Notes: generated by a model not told the origin, from the letters alone. A stretch of DNA of 64,000 bases from Pictodentalium vernedei (GCA_031216915.1 CM062290.1:258516291-258580290), one strand, 5' to 3'. Counted from the stretch's first letter, positions 43,260 through 55,510 are shown. Translations and numbers: made by a program.

Positions 43260-43925
43260 GAGAAGACAGAAGGCCAGAAGAATAAGAAGATAAATGCAAC
43301 CAGTAGGCTGTGCTGAAGTAAAACAAGATGGATGCTGTGGTGGCCACATCAGTTGGTAGCCATTGTGTGTGGACGACCATGACTAACGTAGAATGTACTC
43401 ATCTACTCATCAAAGTAAATGATCCTGTCAAATTTCAAGAAAATTGCCACATAAATATGCGACCTGTGAAGAAATTAAAGATGGTGGAAATTATGGATGG
43501 CCATCCATATCCAGAATATGTTGTTATCATCTACTCATCATACTAAGTCACCCTGCCGAGTTTCAAGAAACCTGATGGATAAATGTGAACTGCAGTCTGT
43601 GCTGAAGAGATCAATGATGGCTGCTGTGGTGGCCATAGTGGGCAGCCAACCATGACCAAAATAGGACATTCTCATCTACTCATTATACTGAGCCACTTGC
43701 CAAGTTCAAGAAAATAGATGCAAAAATGCAACATGTAGCCTGTGCTCAATAATGGGCCATTCTCATCCAGTTATGAACCTGATCATGCATATGAAGTTTG
43801 GTGATGATCGGAAAAGAACTGCGAGCTGCAGCCATTGCTGAACAAATTGTGGACAGACTAACAGACATCCATCGACATCATGTCAATAGCTTAGCCTAGC
43901 TTGACTTCATAAAGTTAAAAAAAAA
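43260..43925 (+). repeat. Tandem monomers of the pearl/HINE core type
   Basis: CATTCTCATCTACTCAT.ATACTGAG, CCAAGTT.CAAGAAA, GCAACATGTAGCCTGTGCT and the ending GTGGACAGACTAACAGACAT...AGCTTGACTTCATAAAG correspond to 7780-8090 and 28067-28780. Confidence 0.65.
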
Positions 43926-46096
43926 TCCACCCAAACTGACATGCACAATCTACAAAACATAGAACAGCCAAGATGTTTAAAATCAGATAATGTGAAGTTT
44001 TATTTAGCATGCGTGTGCACATGTATATAATAATTGCCCAGGAACATGCAGTACTGAATTCTCAGGTCGATTCAACTCACTTGGAAAATCAAAACAATGG
44101 AACCAGAACTGAGAAGCGGAATTTGTGATTACTTCTCATTTTCTTTTTTAATATTTTTTTCCTTTTACATAACTGTTTCTGTTTTCTATAAACATTTCTG
44201 AATTTAAGGCACTCTTCAGTATTTTGCAACCATGTCTGCAATATATTCCATCCAGAAATCCCATTGACATTTTTAGAAGAGAATGTGGTGTCATTTGGGT
44301 TGGATTCAGAAGAAGTACAGATAAAAACAATCTATCTGATGCAATAAATTGGGCCGTTGGCCAAAAAATGCAAATTGGCATCTTCTGCGACGTAACCTCT
44401 TTTGTCCTAGTTGGCGTTGTATATTTTATATTTTTTTTCAATATTGAACATATGATTTCAATTTCCAACCCACATTCACTTTTTTATCTCTAAATAACTT
44501 TTATGAGGAAACATAGACAAATGTCAGGAATGAGACTTGGAACGTGACCGATTGATTAAAAAGCAAATATAACCTTCGAGGAACTGTGACTATGAAAATC
44601 CAATTTTCATAATTAGAAAACTTTTTCGTTGATAATGTCAAGAAATTAAATCTTTGTGGACAACAGGTTGGTAGATACTCAATTGGAAAATGTCTTTGAC
44701 TCTGTTAAAAATTTTATTGGCCCATTTTGGATAGAGACTTTCAACTGGGATTCTCCATATTCAGTGTTATCAGTATTATGCTACCTCCAAACATTGAACA
44801 AAAATTCTGGTGGCCAAGGCAATGAATGTAATGACTTAAGATTTCAAAATATGTATTTCTGCATTAGAAGTACTTTTGAAAACCATCTTAGTTATGATAA
44901 TTCACCTCAATTATATTAAATGAGATGCCTGCGAGAATATATCGCGATATGTCTGTAGCCTACATTTATAAATTCTTTTGTTTTTTTTGTTTGGAGGAGT
45001 GGGAGATAGTTTTCCAAGTTTTTTTTGAATGACCTTAAACCCCAAAGTGTACACCCCACCTCCTCCCCCCCCCCTCCAGTCCAATAAGCTTGAAGTTCTT
45101 TAAAAGAAGCACCACTAACAATACTTGGAGGTGGTGCTGGGGTATTTCCTCTCAAAACTACCTCGCCACGGGCATTTTGTCCTAAGTTGAGTTGGGACGA
45201 TTCGTCCAAAAAAGCTGATCTATTTTTATTTTTTTGTTTGGCGGGAGGTGTGAGGGGTGGGGGTTGTATGTGAGAGGGGTACCCTTTCAAGCATTTTCAA
45301 ATGAAGATATTAACCTCCATATTTTGGAACCCTGACCAATAAACTTGAAATTATTTTAATTTCTTGCGAATCACCTGATTATCACCAGTCACAATGCTTT
45401 GAGATGTGGTATTCATCTTCTTTTAGTGAGAGAGATTCAAGTTTGCTCACAGAATGTTTCTTGTTTATGTTCTGATCCGAAGAGATCGCACAATATATGC
45501 ACAAAATAAGAGTATTTCATGGGCACTTTCTCTCATGGCAGTTGTGCTTGCACAAAATGTTTTCTTCTTCTATTTTATTTTTATATATTCCATAATGTGA
45601 GGTTCATTTTGGTACTGTCACACTCTTGTACTACATGTGTATGGGTTTGTTTTTTTTTTGTGAGCACCAGGAAATTTCACAACAACAATACAATAACAAC
45701 GTATCTATCTCTCCACCTGTTCCACTTTTTATAGGATTTTGGTAATTCATCTTCACATGACATGCTGTTGTGTTTGCTGTTTATATGTAAATAATCGACC
45801 ATTACCAGACAAGTCAACTGAGAGTTTCATCAGCTCAAAGCCAAGAAAATTAATACTAATCTTCAATAACTCCTGTTACATGAAAGAAAATCATGGGTTT
45901 GACAAAGCATTTCAACACAGTTTGTTGTGACAGAGCAGATGAACACAAAGAACTCAATAAATCCACCAGCATTTGAAAACTTCTGCGACAAATATAGCAA
46001 AATATTCATTTGGGATAGATTCTCTGAACAAGGATTTTCTGAAGACTAAAAGGTATCTTTATCTGATTAGAAGTCCATTTGTAAATCAGAATTTTA
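43926..46096. other. Repeat-poor stretch with unassigned open frames
   Basis: About 2.2 kb without any family seen elsewhere in the window. Open frames at 44224-44493 and 44656-44919 (plus) look non-repetitive but match no family I know and lack supporting splice or initiation signals. C-runs lie at 45064-45076. Candidate place for an exon, not called. Confidence 0.3.
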
Positions 46097-46869
46097 ACAC
46101 CTTGCACACTGATGCCAAAATATCTAAATTTAAGACTGCAAATTTCTCCCCAAATCCCCCTAACCCCCAGTTCAGATGGATGCATTTTGGGCAAATCTAA
46201 TCTAATATTGGGTTCTATTTGAATTACATGTCTATACACTGATTTTTCATGTCTGAATCAAGTAAATCTTTCAGTCACATTTCAGATGAATCTTCATCGG
46301 AAAGCAACACATTTAATGCAGCTAATAGATTCGATGCTTGCTTGATTCAGACACTTGAACTTGTAATGAATCTAATCTGATGTTCCACCAATGTTTGGTT
46401 GTGTTCGGGATTTATCATTTGCATACCGTTTTAAGCCAATTATGGAATGCCTGTTGCCAGGGCAGGGAACCAAATTTATTCAAATTGGTTATGTTAGGGA
46501 ACCGAATTTGTTCAAATTGATTATGTTAGAAATGTCCAAAGCTGGCCCAGCAGGGAAGATTTAACAACCCAAGGAGACTGTCGCAAGTATACTGTGCAAG
46601 TGATTTAGATTTGACAATAATGCTTGTGTCTGAATCAACGGGTATTAGGTACAACTGGAGACACATCTAATACAATTAGATTAGATTCATCCAAAATGCA
46701 TCCATTTAAACCGGGGGTAATGCAATTAGAAATTCAACCAATTCAATCTTGTTTTACAAAACTCAATGAACTTTATAAAACATGATTTAGTTGGTTGAAT
46801 TTCTCATTGTATTATGGGAAAACAGTGGTGCTTGAAATTTCAGTTTTTTCACATCAGTGTGCTGAGGGT
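46097..46869. mobile_element. Family-2 TA-flanked MITE interrupted by another TIR element
   Basis: Ends ACACCTTGCACACTGATG and CATCAGTGTGCTGAGGGT are inverted and next to TA (46095-46096, 46870-46871). The right half retains a central palindrome TTCAACCAATTCAATC...GATTTAGTTGGTTGAA. Removing 46164-46717 leaves about 216 bp, similar to 15629-15910 without its stub. Confidence 0.75.
46164..46717. mobile_element. 554-bp non-autonomous DNA transposon with 42-bp TIRs and TAA duplication
   Basis: TIRs 46164-46205 and 46676-46717 share CCCCC.GTT.A.ATGGATGCATTTTGG and AATCTAATCTAAT. Flanked by TAA at 46161-46163 and 46718-46720. The inside has inverted TGTCTGAATCAAG/CTTGATTCAGACA and a 33-bp direct duplication (GGGAACC.AATTT.TTCAAATTG) at 46465-46530. 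No transposase. A 3-bp TNA-type duplication could fit PIF/Harbinger-like elements, but the terminal bases do not settle it. Confidence 0.8.
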
Positions 46870-47529
46870 TAAGTTGCATGCACTGAGTGCACTGTTTCCA
46901 AATGATGATTTTGAACTGTTCGTGTGCAATGATTCTAATCTTAGCCAACAATAAGTGCAGAGCAAAAATAAACACTCGATAATGTTTGATGGTATTTGGA
47001 GACATAAATCTAGGAATTATAATGTCAGCTGTAGTATTTGCTGTGATAGGATTACACATTACCCATTACATTGTCTTGAATAACTTACAACTGCAGTAAT
47101 CACATCTCTATATTCAGATCTTTCAGAGAGAAAACTTCATTGTGAGAATGATGTGATCATGTGAATGGGTCCAGAATGACCCTAATGCCTGATGTTGAAA
47201 TTTCCTTTTTGTGTTAAAGCATGAAAAGATAAAAACACATCAGGAAATGTCTGATGAATATGCTTTTTCTTGGTCTGGGAGTTCTTTGTAATTCTTTGAA
47301 ACTGATGCATTCAAAAGACCAATCTCCATTTGTGGTTATTCAGTTGGTTACATATGCTGCTGGCAGTTTCTTTGTTTTTGAAAACATAAAATACATTTTT
47401 CTCATGAAAAAAGTTGATATATTCCTGTGTTTTGTACTTGTTCATTATCTTTACATACAATATGACTTTATTCAAATCTCCAATACTTTTCTGGAACAAC
47501 GGTGAAAATTTTACAAAATTGACCCTTTA
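46870..47529. other. Unassigned stretch
   Basis: Overlapping open frames at 47254-47505 (plus) and 47499-47311 (minus) are of similar length and neither resembles a known family. Confidence 0.35.
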
Positions 47530-47696
47530 ACTCTAAACCTGCTGAGCATTTTTTTACAGTTTTTCTTCAAATCCAGTCATAGCTGCTGTAAAGTGACTGG
47601 GTTTAATGAAAAGTTCATGAAGATTTAATTCAAGAAATCATTAGTAAAAAGTTAATTCAATGCACAGAAAATATCTGCCTTCAGCATGTAAGGAGC
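47530..47696. mobile_element. TA-flanked MITE, family 3, second copy
   Basis: Ends ACTCTAAACCTGCTGAGCA and CTTCAGCATGTAAGGAGC next to TA. Inverted match to 23649-23866. Confidence 0.6.
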
Positions 47697-47796
47697 TAAG
47701 TCGCTAATTATTTATTAATTATTTATTGGGGTTTAATTGGTAGAGTGCTGGAAGCCCATATTTTGGATCCAGTCTGAAGTGCACATACCATCATTA

Positions 47797-48024
47797 TCCC
47801 TTTACCCAATGTAACGGCCAAAACTAGCCAGCGCTATTCATAAAAAACGCAAATTAATTTTCAGCATTTTTTGTCTCAAAAACATAGGTTATGAACCCTC
47901 TTTGAAATGAGCTCGTTCCAAAGAGGGGTCATAATCTATGCTTTTGAGACAAAAAATGAAAAAAATTAGTTATTCAAGAATTTTGTTTGCAAGTGTCGTC
48001 TGCTTTTCATGTTAGGTAAAGGGT
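47797..48024. mobile_element. Family-1 TA-flanked foldback MITE (228 bp)
   Basis: Left end TCCCTTTACCCAATGTAACG, right end CATGTTAGGTAAAGGGT, TA on both sides. Inner arms TTTTTGTCTCAAAAACATAG and CTATGCTTTTGAGACAAAAA are complementary around GAGCTCGTTCC. Confidence 0.78.
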
Positions 48025-48204
48025 TAAAAAGCTTCATATTCTGTGGATGTGCTTCATATTTCCTTCAAAGGGAACTCACTTTCTCTGTAAAGATTTGCCT
48101 TTTTAGGATTTTAACAAGGCAAAGCAATGTAAAGAACTTTTTGACAACCAAAAATAATTTAGCACTCTACCAGTTAACAATACTTTCAACAACCAGAGTC
48201 AGTA

Positions 48205-48365
48205 ACTGTCAGACTCACCAGCTTGCTAAACCCACACAAGCAGAGTTAGCACCTGCGGACGGCATGAGCATCATCAGTGTTAGCCCACTGCACCATGCTC
48301 CCACTTGTGCAACTGGGATTACGTGTCTTGCCCAAGGACACAATGCAGATGTTGTGGATGAAGTA
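48205..48365 (-). mobile_element. SINE fragment (body and start only)
   Basis: On the minus strand: TTGTGTCCTTGGGCAAGACA, CACAAGTGGGAGCATGGTGC, GGTGCTAACTCTGCTTGTGT. Head and tail missing. It lies 43 bp from another minus-strand SINE. Confidence 0.65.
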
Positions 48366-48407
48366 AAGCACTGTTCACACAACAACATTACATGCGGCAA
48401 ACTGAAT

Positions 48408-48687
48408 TTTTTTATTGGGGTTTAATGACACTTTTGACAACCAGTGTCATTTGACGTTGGATAGTTTTTTGGGTGGAGGAAGCTAGAATAGCAGGAGAGA
48501 ACCACCGAGTTATGGTGAGCAAACTGTCAGCATCTCCTAACTTTGCACAATCAGGGTTAGCATTGGTTGAAGACAATTGCACCATCGAAGTGCAGTACGC
48601 CTTAGTACACAGTGCCAGCATGCCCCCAAGTGGGCAATCAGTGGTTTGAAGTCCAATGACATAACCAGAGAGCCACCGCACATCCAA
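48408..48687 (-). mobile_element. tRNA-type SINE with internal deletion
   Basis: Tail TTTTTTTATTGGGGTTTAATG on the left, body GGTGGAGGAAGCTAGAATAG, head GGTGGCTCTCTGGTTATG on the minus strand. The TGTCCTTGGGCAAG block is missing. Flanks GGCAAACTGAAT (48396-48407) and GGAAAACTGAAT (48688-48699) form a 12-bp duplication with one mismatch. Confidence 0.82.
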
Positions 48688-49189
48688 GGAAAACTGAATA
48701 GGCACCAGAAAATATTCAGTGTGAGCACAAATGTTCCAAAATAAAGTATCAAACGAACAGTTTTACCTTTTGATATTTGACATGTCAGTTATAGAACATA
48801 CAATATGCATCACTTTTTTTTAAGTAACCCTTTGAATCCTAGAGGCTACTTTTCCGGCCCAGTAACATGATACTTCATAATTTCATCAAGTACGTCGACT
48901 TTTGAGTGAAGGTGTGGTATAGACCAATCAATATTTTCAATGTGCAGCCTTGACAATATTAATTGGTCTACCCCCAAATAAAGAATATGGACTCTTCCCA
49001 TTGCTGACATTGAACTGATATGGAAGATACCACTGGGGTTCAAAGGGTTAAGGATCACTGCATTCATCTTTCTGCTCATAGGAATTTATACCTCACAATT
49101 AACCCCAGTATATCATCACAATTTTGTTTAAATTGCCACTGGATGTACGATTATTGCGAGCATTTCTATGGAGCCTGTTTATTTGAAGT

Positions 49190-49945
49190 ACCATGAGAGA
49201 ACCATGGGTGGGCACCTATCAGACTCTCCAACAAACAAACCTGGCACAAGCAGATTTAGCATCAGTTGAAGGCAGGGCTTATATTTAAATGAGAATCGAT
49301 TCCTGCAAAGATTCCCGCAATAAAACCATCAAGAATCCATGTAGATTTTCGCTGCACTTCTGCTAGGATTCACGTGAAAAGAATTGAGTCAATTTAACCA
49401 TTTACCTCACAGAGCAATAGCAAATTAACCACTACAAGGCTAACATGACCTGAAAATATCCTAACACTTTGTCAATAAAATTGTACAAATAAGGCTGGCA
49501 TTGGAACTGGCTCCGTGAGCCAGTTCCAATGACATCCATATTTGTAAGGTTTTATTGGTAAATATTGTTTATTTTTTATAAAATTATCAAATTCAGTTTA
49601 TATTGTAAGAATTAAAAAGCTGTGTTAGGTAAAGGGTTAACATGTGTTATCAGTATACGACAGGAGTTCAACCACAGTGGCCTCCTGGAACACTCATAGC
49701 AAGTATGGATTCGCACAACCCTTTTCACGAGAATCCAAATGGATTTTCTCAGATTTAGATGAAATATAATCTCTGGAAGGCCAGTGCACCAAAATGTGTA
49801 GTACACCCCTCAGTACACGGCACCACCATGCCCCCACTTGGGCAATCAAGATTATGTGTCTTGCTCATTGCGGGTCAGGATCGAACCATCAACATTTTGG
49901 TTAGAAGTACAATGTTCTAACCAATGAGCCACCACAATCCCTTCT
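49190..49945 (-). mobile_element. tRNA-type SINE split by a nested insertion
   Basis: The body (AGAGAACCATGGGTGGGCAC to ATCAGTTGAAGGCAG, 49196-49276) resumes at about 49806 with CAGTACACGGCACCACCATG. It continues through GGGCAATCAAGATTATGTGTC and the tRNA-like head, ending CCAATGAGCCACCACAATCCC. Between lie a partly inverted segment (CTAGGATTCACGTGAAAAG with CTTTTCACGAGAATCC) and, inside that, a family-1 MITE. Confidence 0.65.
49397..49637. mobile_element. Family-1 TA-flanked foldback MITE (241 bp), different centre
   Basis: Ends ACCATTTACCTCACAG and CTGTGTTAGGTAAAGGGT next to TA. The centre GCATTGGAACTGGCTC...GAGCCAGTTCCAATG (about 49498-49531) is palindromic. Inner arms (CCTAACACTTTGTCAATAAA and so on) differ from the 29276 copy, so arms evolve together while ends stay constant. 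Confidence 0.75.
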
Positions 49946-50235
49946 ATGATTTGGCCCTACAGTTGAAACGAGAAGTCCTGTCACAATTAGCGCAAAAATG
50001 CTCATTACTTAATGCACTCTTTGCTGAAAAAAAGAAGTAGTCTGAAATACACAAGAGCGTTTGTGCTGTGCAATGAAAAATGTAATGTGCTATTAGCGAG
50101 GTCGGTAGTGAATGCACGAACTGAAGTGATCCAAATGAAATAAAATATTGAGACTACAGTATGTGGAGTGTGGATTACTACTAAATTGCTGTGGGATAGA
50201 TTTTTCACTGAGTAATTATTTAAAATTTCTGAGGA

Positions 50236-50333
50236 CAAAATACAAGAAGTACTTGCCAACTTCCATCACATGGACCACCGGGGTTGCACCCAGTGGTCCA
50301 GTGATGAAAGTTTGCAAGTATTTTGTGTGCTTT
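50236..50333. repeat. Long imperfect hairpin
   Basis: Arm AAGTACTTGCCAACTTCCAT and CATGGACCAC (50248-50278) pair with GTGGTCC, GTGATGAAAGTTTGCAAGTA (50293-50322); outer CAAAATAC/GTATTTTG extends the stem. Loop CGGGGTTGCACCCA. Confidence 0.75.
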
Positions 50334-50339
50334 TATGAA

Positions 50340-51172
50340 CAATTACAAATACTTTTTTCGAGTTGAGAATATATGGCGCTGCGATTAAGAAGCAAGCCAC
50401 TCTCTTCATTCTGTATATGGAGTAAAATTTTAATATCTTTTTACTTCATTACATGTACATGTATCCCATTGGAGGTTAAGAATGATGTTATATTTACTGG
50501 TATAGAATTATACAGAGTTGGTCATGCTGTTTTTTTACAGGAATTGAGTTATGCTAATGGTGCAGTTTGACAGAAACAAAAGTGCACTTACTCAGCACGC
50601 TAATTACTTCAATATAGAGCAGAATACAGTCACAGGACTTCTAGTTTCAACTGAACCATGTTGTAACACATTTTTGGATGAATTGCAATGTAGAGAGATG
50701 GAAAAGAATGTAAAAAGCAAGGTTTTTAAGGAACAAAACACCATATAATGAATTCCTGCAGATACCAGTCGATGACGACTTCATATATTTGCAATAGTTC
50801 ACTATTCTTGGCATCTTTCATGGTTCACAACAATTTTTTGCACATTTTGATCCAAGCAGTGCAAACATATGACAGGTTTTATCATGTTTTCGCAAGAATT
50901 TTTTATTGAAAACATTGGATACATTTTATGCATCACCTGAAACATTGTGGTGTGGATGAGTTTATAGTCAATGATAAATTCTTGGTCGAGTAAAATGTAT
51001 GAACTATTTCGTAATGAAAAGTTTTCTGTTTTATGTGAATCTGGATGTCTTAACTAGAAGAGTCAGGAAGTGCACAATTATTTTTCAAGCATGATTTGTA
51101 ACAAAGGAGTATTTTTTTCACATTATCATAATACCATCAAGAGGATCGTCTAACTTTAGCATAATTCTTTCA
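50340..51172. other. Unassigned stretch
   Basis: Short overlapping open frames on the plus strand (50373-50570, 50551-50748) without recognisable product; no known repeat. Confidence 0.35.
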
Positions 51173-52757
51173 TGATTATTTTGTTAGAATTTATTGGAGA
51201 GCACTGTTAACTAGGTGGTGGCTAGATTATTTTTAGTGGTCTGAATTTGTTATTCACAGGCACTCTCCAATAATGAACCAAATTTATATATACCAAATAT
51301 TATTTGTGTTTGACTGAATATGAAACATGAGCAAGGAAAAGGGTAGCTTTTGCTTTGGTGCCATCATTTTTTTGAAAGCCTTGGATGTGGCTTCTAGTTC
51401 TGAACCAGTATTTATTTATTTATTGGTGTTTAACGTCAAATACTTATGCAAAATGGCTAATCATGACCATGACAGTTTTATGGGTAGAGGAAGCCGGAGT
51501 ACCTGGAGAGAACCACTGAGCAGCGTCAAGCAGCTGCCAGCTCCTCAACATCGTAACTCTGCACTGCAGCATGGGCAGGGTTAGATTGGTTGAAGACATG
51601 CGCACCACCGCCTTAGTACATGGCATCATCATGCCCCCATGTGGACAAGCAGGGTTAAGTGCCTTGCCCAAGGACACAAGGTGAGAGTCCAAATCGATCG
51701 CTCAGAAGGTCACCCATCTGAGGACTAACCTGGCTCGATGTTGCTTAACTATGGTGATCTGACGAGAACCGGTTACCGCAACGCCACCGCACCCCCTTCT
51801 GAACCAGTTCATAAATTATAAAAAAAATAATTTTATACGCACATTTTTTTTTACTGCCCTGCGAAAACTAGCTCAGGATGCAGAGTAAAGCCACTAAAGT
51901 GGCTTTCACACTTTTCACTAGAGCTATGATGTGGCTTTTAGCACTCTTCCAGTTAACTGTAAAGAGTGAACATCAGGTACAAATTCTACTTACCTGTAAC
52001 TGTTCTGGATACACAAACTGTTTAAAAACCTGAATGTTGTAGAAAAATTCACGTCAAACCGTAAAGAAAAAATGAAAGAGTAAATGGCATGTAAACTACA
52101 GCTCGACTTATAGATCACATCCATGTATTCTATATATACATAGATGAGATATGAATTTTAATTCCAAGAGCACACACTATCAAAGAAATCAATCTACTGT
52201 ATTCTGTAGAGAAAATACATGTTTAACTGTCTTACTGCCAGGATCAATGTAGGGTAGTATTTGGAGGGAAAATTAACAAAAAGTAAAACACCAAGAGAGT
52301 GGAGTTTCCACCCAGACAATAAGTGTTGTGGATCACATTCAGTTAGTCAAGATTCATCAACACTACAGAGGAATGAAGTCATGAACTTATTTATAACTCC
52401 AGTGTCTAAGTCAGATGATTATTATCATAGGTCTTCCTGTGACTGCTTCCAATTCTATCAGCTGTAAATAAGCACTTAAAAACTTCCAAGGGTTGTTATG
52501 TCACTGCAACCTCCCCCCCCCCCCCCTCCACCAATAGAGAACCCAAATATTAACCCAGGGACTTGATTTGAACAAACTTGAATCTGACCAACCTAGAGAT
52601 GTTGTAAACCAAGCATAAAAGCATTCTGACTGGTGGATCTGAAGGAGAAGATTTTCAAAGAAATTTTCTCATATTACACTAAATTAAAATTCAGGCTCTC
52701 GTAAGGAGCCAAATATAAACCCAGGGACTTGATTTGTACAAACTTGAATCCGCCCCC
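51173..52757 (+). repeat. Tandem duplication, first unit (1585 bp)
   Basis: Begins TGATTATTTTGTTAG and ends GCCCCCTG. The same order of blocks follows immediately at 52758. The unit contains a stem-loop, a 5S SINE with its target duplications, an AAAGCCACTAAAGTGGCTTT palindrome, a C-run and two pearl-type monomers. Confidence 0.9.
51410..51796 (-). mobile_element. 5S-rRNA-derived SINE, copy in first duplication unit
   Basis: Head on the minus strand: CGGTTCTCGTCAGATCACC, GTTAAGCAACATCGAGCCAG, GATGGGTGACC. The body is as in 16910-17340, but the tail is GTTAAACACCAATAAATAAA, a different type. Perfect 12-bp target duplication TTCTGAACCAGT at 51398-51409 and 51797-51808. Confidence 0.92.
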
Positions 52758-54284
52758 TGATTATTTTGTTAGAATTTATTGGAGAGCACTCTTTAACTAG
52801 GTGGTGGCTAGATTATTTTTAGTGGTCTGAATTTGTTATTCACAGGCACTCTCTAATAATGAACCAAATTTATATAAACAAAATATTATTTGTGTTTGAC
52901 TGAATATGAAACATGAGCAAGAAAAAGGGTGGCTTTTGCTTTGGTGCCCTCATTTTTTGAAAGCCCAGGTAGTGGCTTCTAGTTCTGAACCAGTATTTAT
53001 TTATTTATTGGTGTTTAACATCAAATACTTATGCAAAATGGCTAATCATGACCAAGACAGTTTTATGGGTAGAGGAAGCCGGAGTACCTGGAGAGAACCA
53101 CCGAGCAGCGTCAAGCAGCTGCCAGCTCCTCAACATCGTAACTCTGCACTGCAGCATGGGCAGGGTTAGATTGGTTGAAGACATGCGCACCACCGCCTTA
53201 GTACATGGCATCATCATGCCCCCATGTGGACAAGCAGGGTTAAGTGCCTTGCCTAAGGACACAAGAGAGTCCAAATCGATCGCTCAGACGGTCACCCATC
53301 CGAGGACTAACCAGGCTTGATGTTGCTTAACTACGGTGATCTGACGAGAACCGGTTACCGCAACGCCACCGCACCCCCTTCTGAACCAGTTCATAAATTA
53401 TAAAAAAAATAATTTTATATGCACATTTTTTTTTACTGCCCTGCGAAAACTAGCTCAGGATGCAGAGTAAAGCCACTAAAGAGGCTTTCACACTTTTCAC
53501 TGGAGCTATGATGTGGCTTTTAGCACTCTTCCAGTTAACTGTAAAGAGTGAACATCAGGTACAAATTCTACTTACCTGTAACTGTTCTGGATATACAAAC
53601 TGTTTAAAAACCTGAATGTTGTAGAAAAATTCACATCAAACCGTAAAGAAAAAATGAAAGAGTAAATGGCATGTAAACTACAGCTCGACTTATAGATCAC
53701 ATCCACACTATCAAAGAAATCAATCTACTGTATTCTGTAGAGAAAATACATGTTTAACTGTCTTACTGCCAGGATCAATGTAGAGTAGTATTTGGAGGGA
53801 AAATTAACAAAAAGTAAAACACCTAGAGAGTGGAGTTTCCACCCAGACAATAAGTGTTGTGGATCACATTCAGTTAGTCAAGATTCATCAACACTACAGA
53901 GGAATGAAGTAATGAACTTATTTATAACTCTAGTGTCTAAGTCAGATGATTATTATCATAGGTCTTCCTGTGACTGCTTCCAATTCTATCAGCTGTAAAT
54001 AAGCACTTAAAAACTTCCAAGGGTTGTTATGTCACTGCAACCTCCCCCCCCCCCCCCCCAATAGAGACCAAATATTAACCCAGGGACTTGATTTGAACAA
54101 ACTTGAATCTGACCAACCTAGAGATGTTGTAAACCAAGCATAAAAGCATTCTGACTGATGGATCTGAAGGATAAGATTTTCAAAGAAATTTCCTCATATT
54201 ACACTAAATTAAAATTCAGGCTCTTGTAGGGAACCAAATATAAACCCTGGGACTTGATCTGAACAAACTTGAATCAGCCCCCTG
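52758..54284 (+). repeat. Tandem duplication, second unit (1527 bp)
   Basis: Offset from the first unit is 1585 at the start, 1582 after the SINE (3-bp deletion) and 1531 further on. The second step is a 51-bp deletion of an AT-rich tract present at 52128-52185. Scattered substitutions elsewhere are few. Confidence 0.9.
52995..53378 (-). mobile_element. 5S-rRNA-derived SINE, copy in second duplication unit
   Basis: Carries the same TTCTGAACCAGT flanks (52983-52994 and 53379-53390) as 51410-51796, so it was copied by the segmental duplication and is not an independent insertion. Confidence 0.92.
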
Positions 54285-55440
54285 CCCCCCCCCCCCTTCC
54301 ATGAGATATCGTACCCCAAATATAAAAGGATTCAGAGTGGTGGATTTGAAGAAGATTTTTAAAGAAATTTCCTCATATTGCACTAAGTTAAACTTTGGGC
54401 CCCAATAGAGAGCCTGAATATTAACCCAGGACCCCATTTGAACAAACTTGAATCTGAACCGCCAAGAGATGTGGTACACCAAATATGAAAGCATTCTGAC
54501 TGGTGGATCTGAAGAAGAAGATTTTTAAAGAAATTTCCTTATATTGCACTAAGTTAAAATGTGGATCCCCATAGGGAGCCCAAATATTAACCAAGGCAGC
54601 CGAGTTGAACAAACTTGAATCTGACCTCCCCTAGAGATGTTGTATACCAAATACTAAAACGTTCTAATTGATGGCTCTGGAGAAGAAGATTTTTAAAGAA
54701 ATTCCCTCATATTGCACTAAGTTAAAATTTGGATCCCCATAGGGTGCCCAAATATTAACCCAGGAACCCGATTTTAACAAACTTGAATTTGACCCACATG
54801 TACCTCGAGATGTTGTATACCAAATCTGAAAGGATTCTAACTGGTGAATCTAAAGAAGAAGATTTTTAAAGAAATTCCCTCATATGCAACTAAGTTAAAA
54901 TTCGGGCTCCCATAGGGGGGCCAAATATTAACCCAGGGACCTGGTCTGAACAAATTTTAATCTGACCCACCTCAAGATGCTGTTTACTGAATACGACAGT
55001 ATTCTGATTGGTGGATCTGAAGAAGACAATTTTTAAAGAAATGTCCTCATCTTGCACTAAGTTAAAATTTGGCTCCCCATAGGGAGCCCAAATATTAACC
55101 CAGGAACAGAAAAAATTTAGGGAGGCCAAATATTAACCCAGGGATTTGATTTGAACAAACCTGAATCCAACACCTCCCCCCCCCCCCCACCCCTCTCCCC
55201 AGAGATGTTGTACATCAAATATGAAGTGGATCTAAAGAAGATTTTTAAAGAAATTCCCTTGCATTGCACCAAGTTAAAATTCAGGCTCCCATAGGGAGCC
55301 CAAATATTAATACAGGGACCTAATCTGAACAAACTTGAATCTGACCCCCCTAGAGATGTTGTATACTGAATACAGAAGCATTTTGATTGGTGGATTTGAA
55401 GATGATTTTTTAAGAAGTTCCTCATATTAAACAACTATTA
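54285..55440 (+). repeat. Block of degenerate pearl-type monomers
   Basis: About six units with ATATGAAAGCATTCTGACTG, GATCTGAAGAAGAAGATTTTTAAAG, CTCATATTGCACTAAGTT, CCCATAGGGAGCCCAAATAT and AACCCAGGGAC. C-runs at 54284-54297 and 55177-55190. Minus-strand frames in it are read-through. Confidence 0.75.
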
Positions 55441-55510
55441 ATCAACTAACAATCGTTTGATGCTGGTGATTAGTTGACTACAAAAATCGATAGTCATGAC
55501 AGCCCTAATG
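55441..55510 (-). mobile_element. Possible hAT-like terminus (solo end)
   Basis: Read on the minus strand: TAGGGCTGTCATGACTATCG then GTAGTCAACTAATC. TAGGGCTGTCA-type ends are common in hAT elements. No partner end or 8-bp duplication found. Similar tract at 18150-18240. Confidence 0.3.

Noticed and set aside
44224-44919. Two non-repetitive frames (44224-44493 and 44656-44919) as exons
   Set aside because: No recognised domain, no convincing splice sites around them, and their lengths are reachable by chance in AT-rich sequence.
51190-51275. Solo TIR element from TTATTGGAGAGCAC to GCACTCTCCAATAA
   Set aside because: Arms are inverted, but no target duplication is visible and the loop is unique; kept only as a stem-loop within the duplicated unit.
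8040-55440. Possible CRISPR array or bacterial repeat clusters in the tandem monomer blocks
   Set aside because: Monomers are 145-190 bp, degenerate, without unique spacers; the context is eukaryotic transposable elements.
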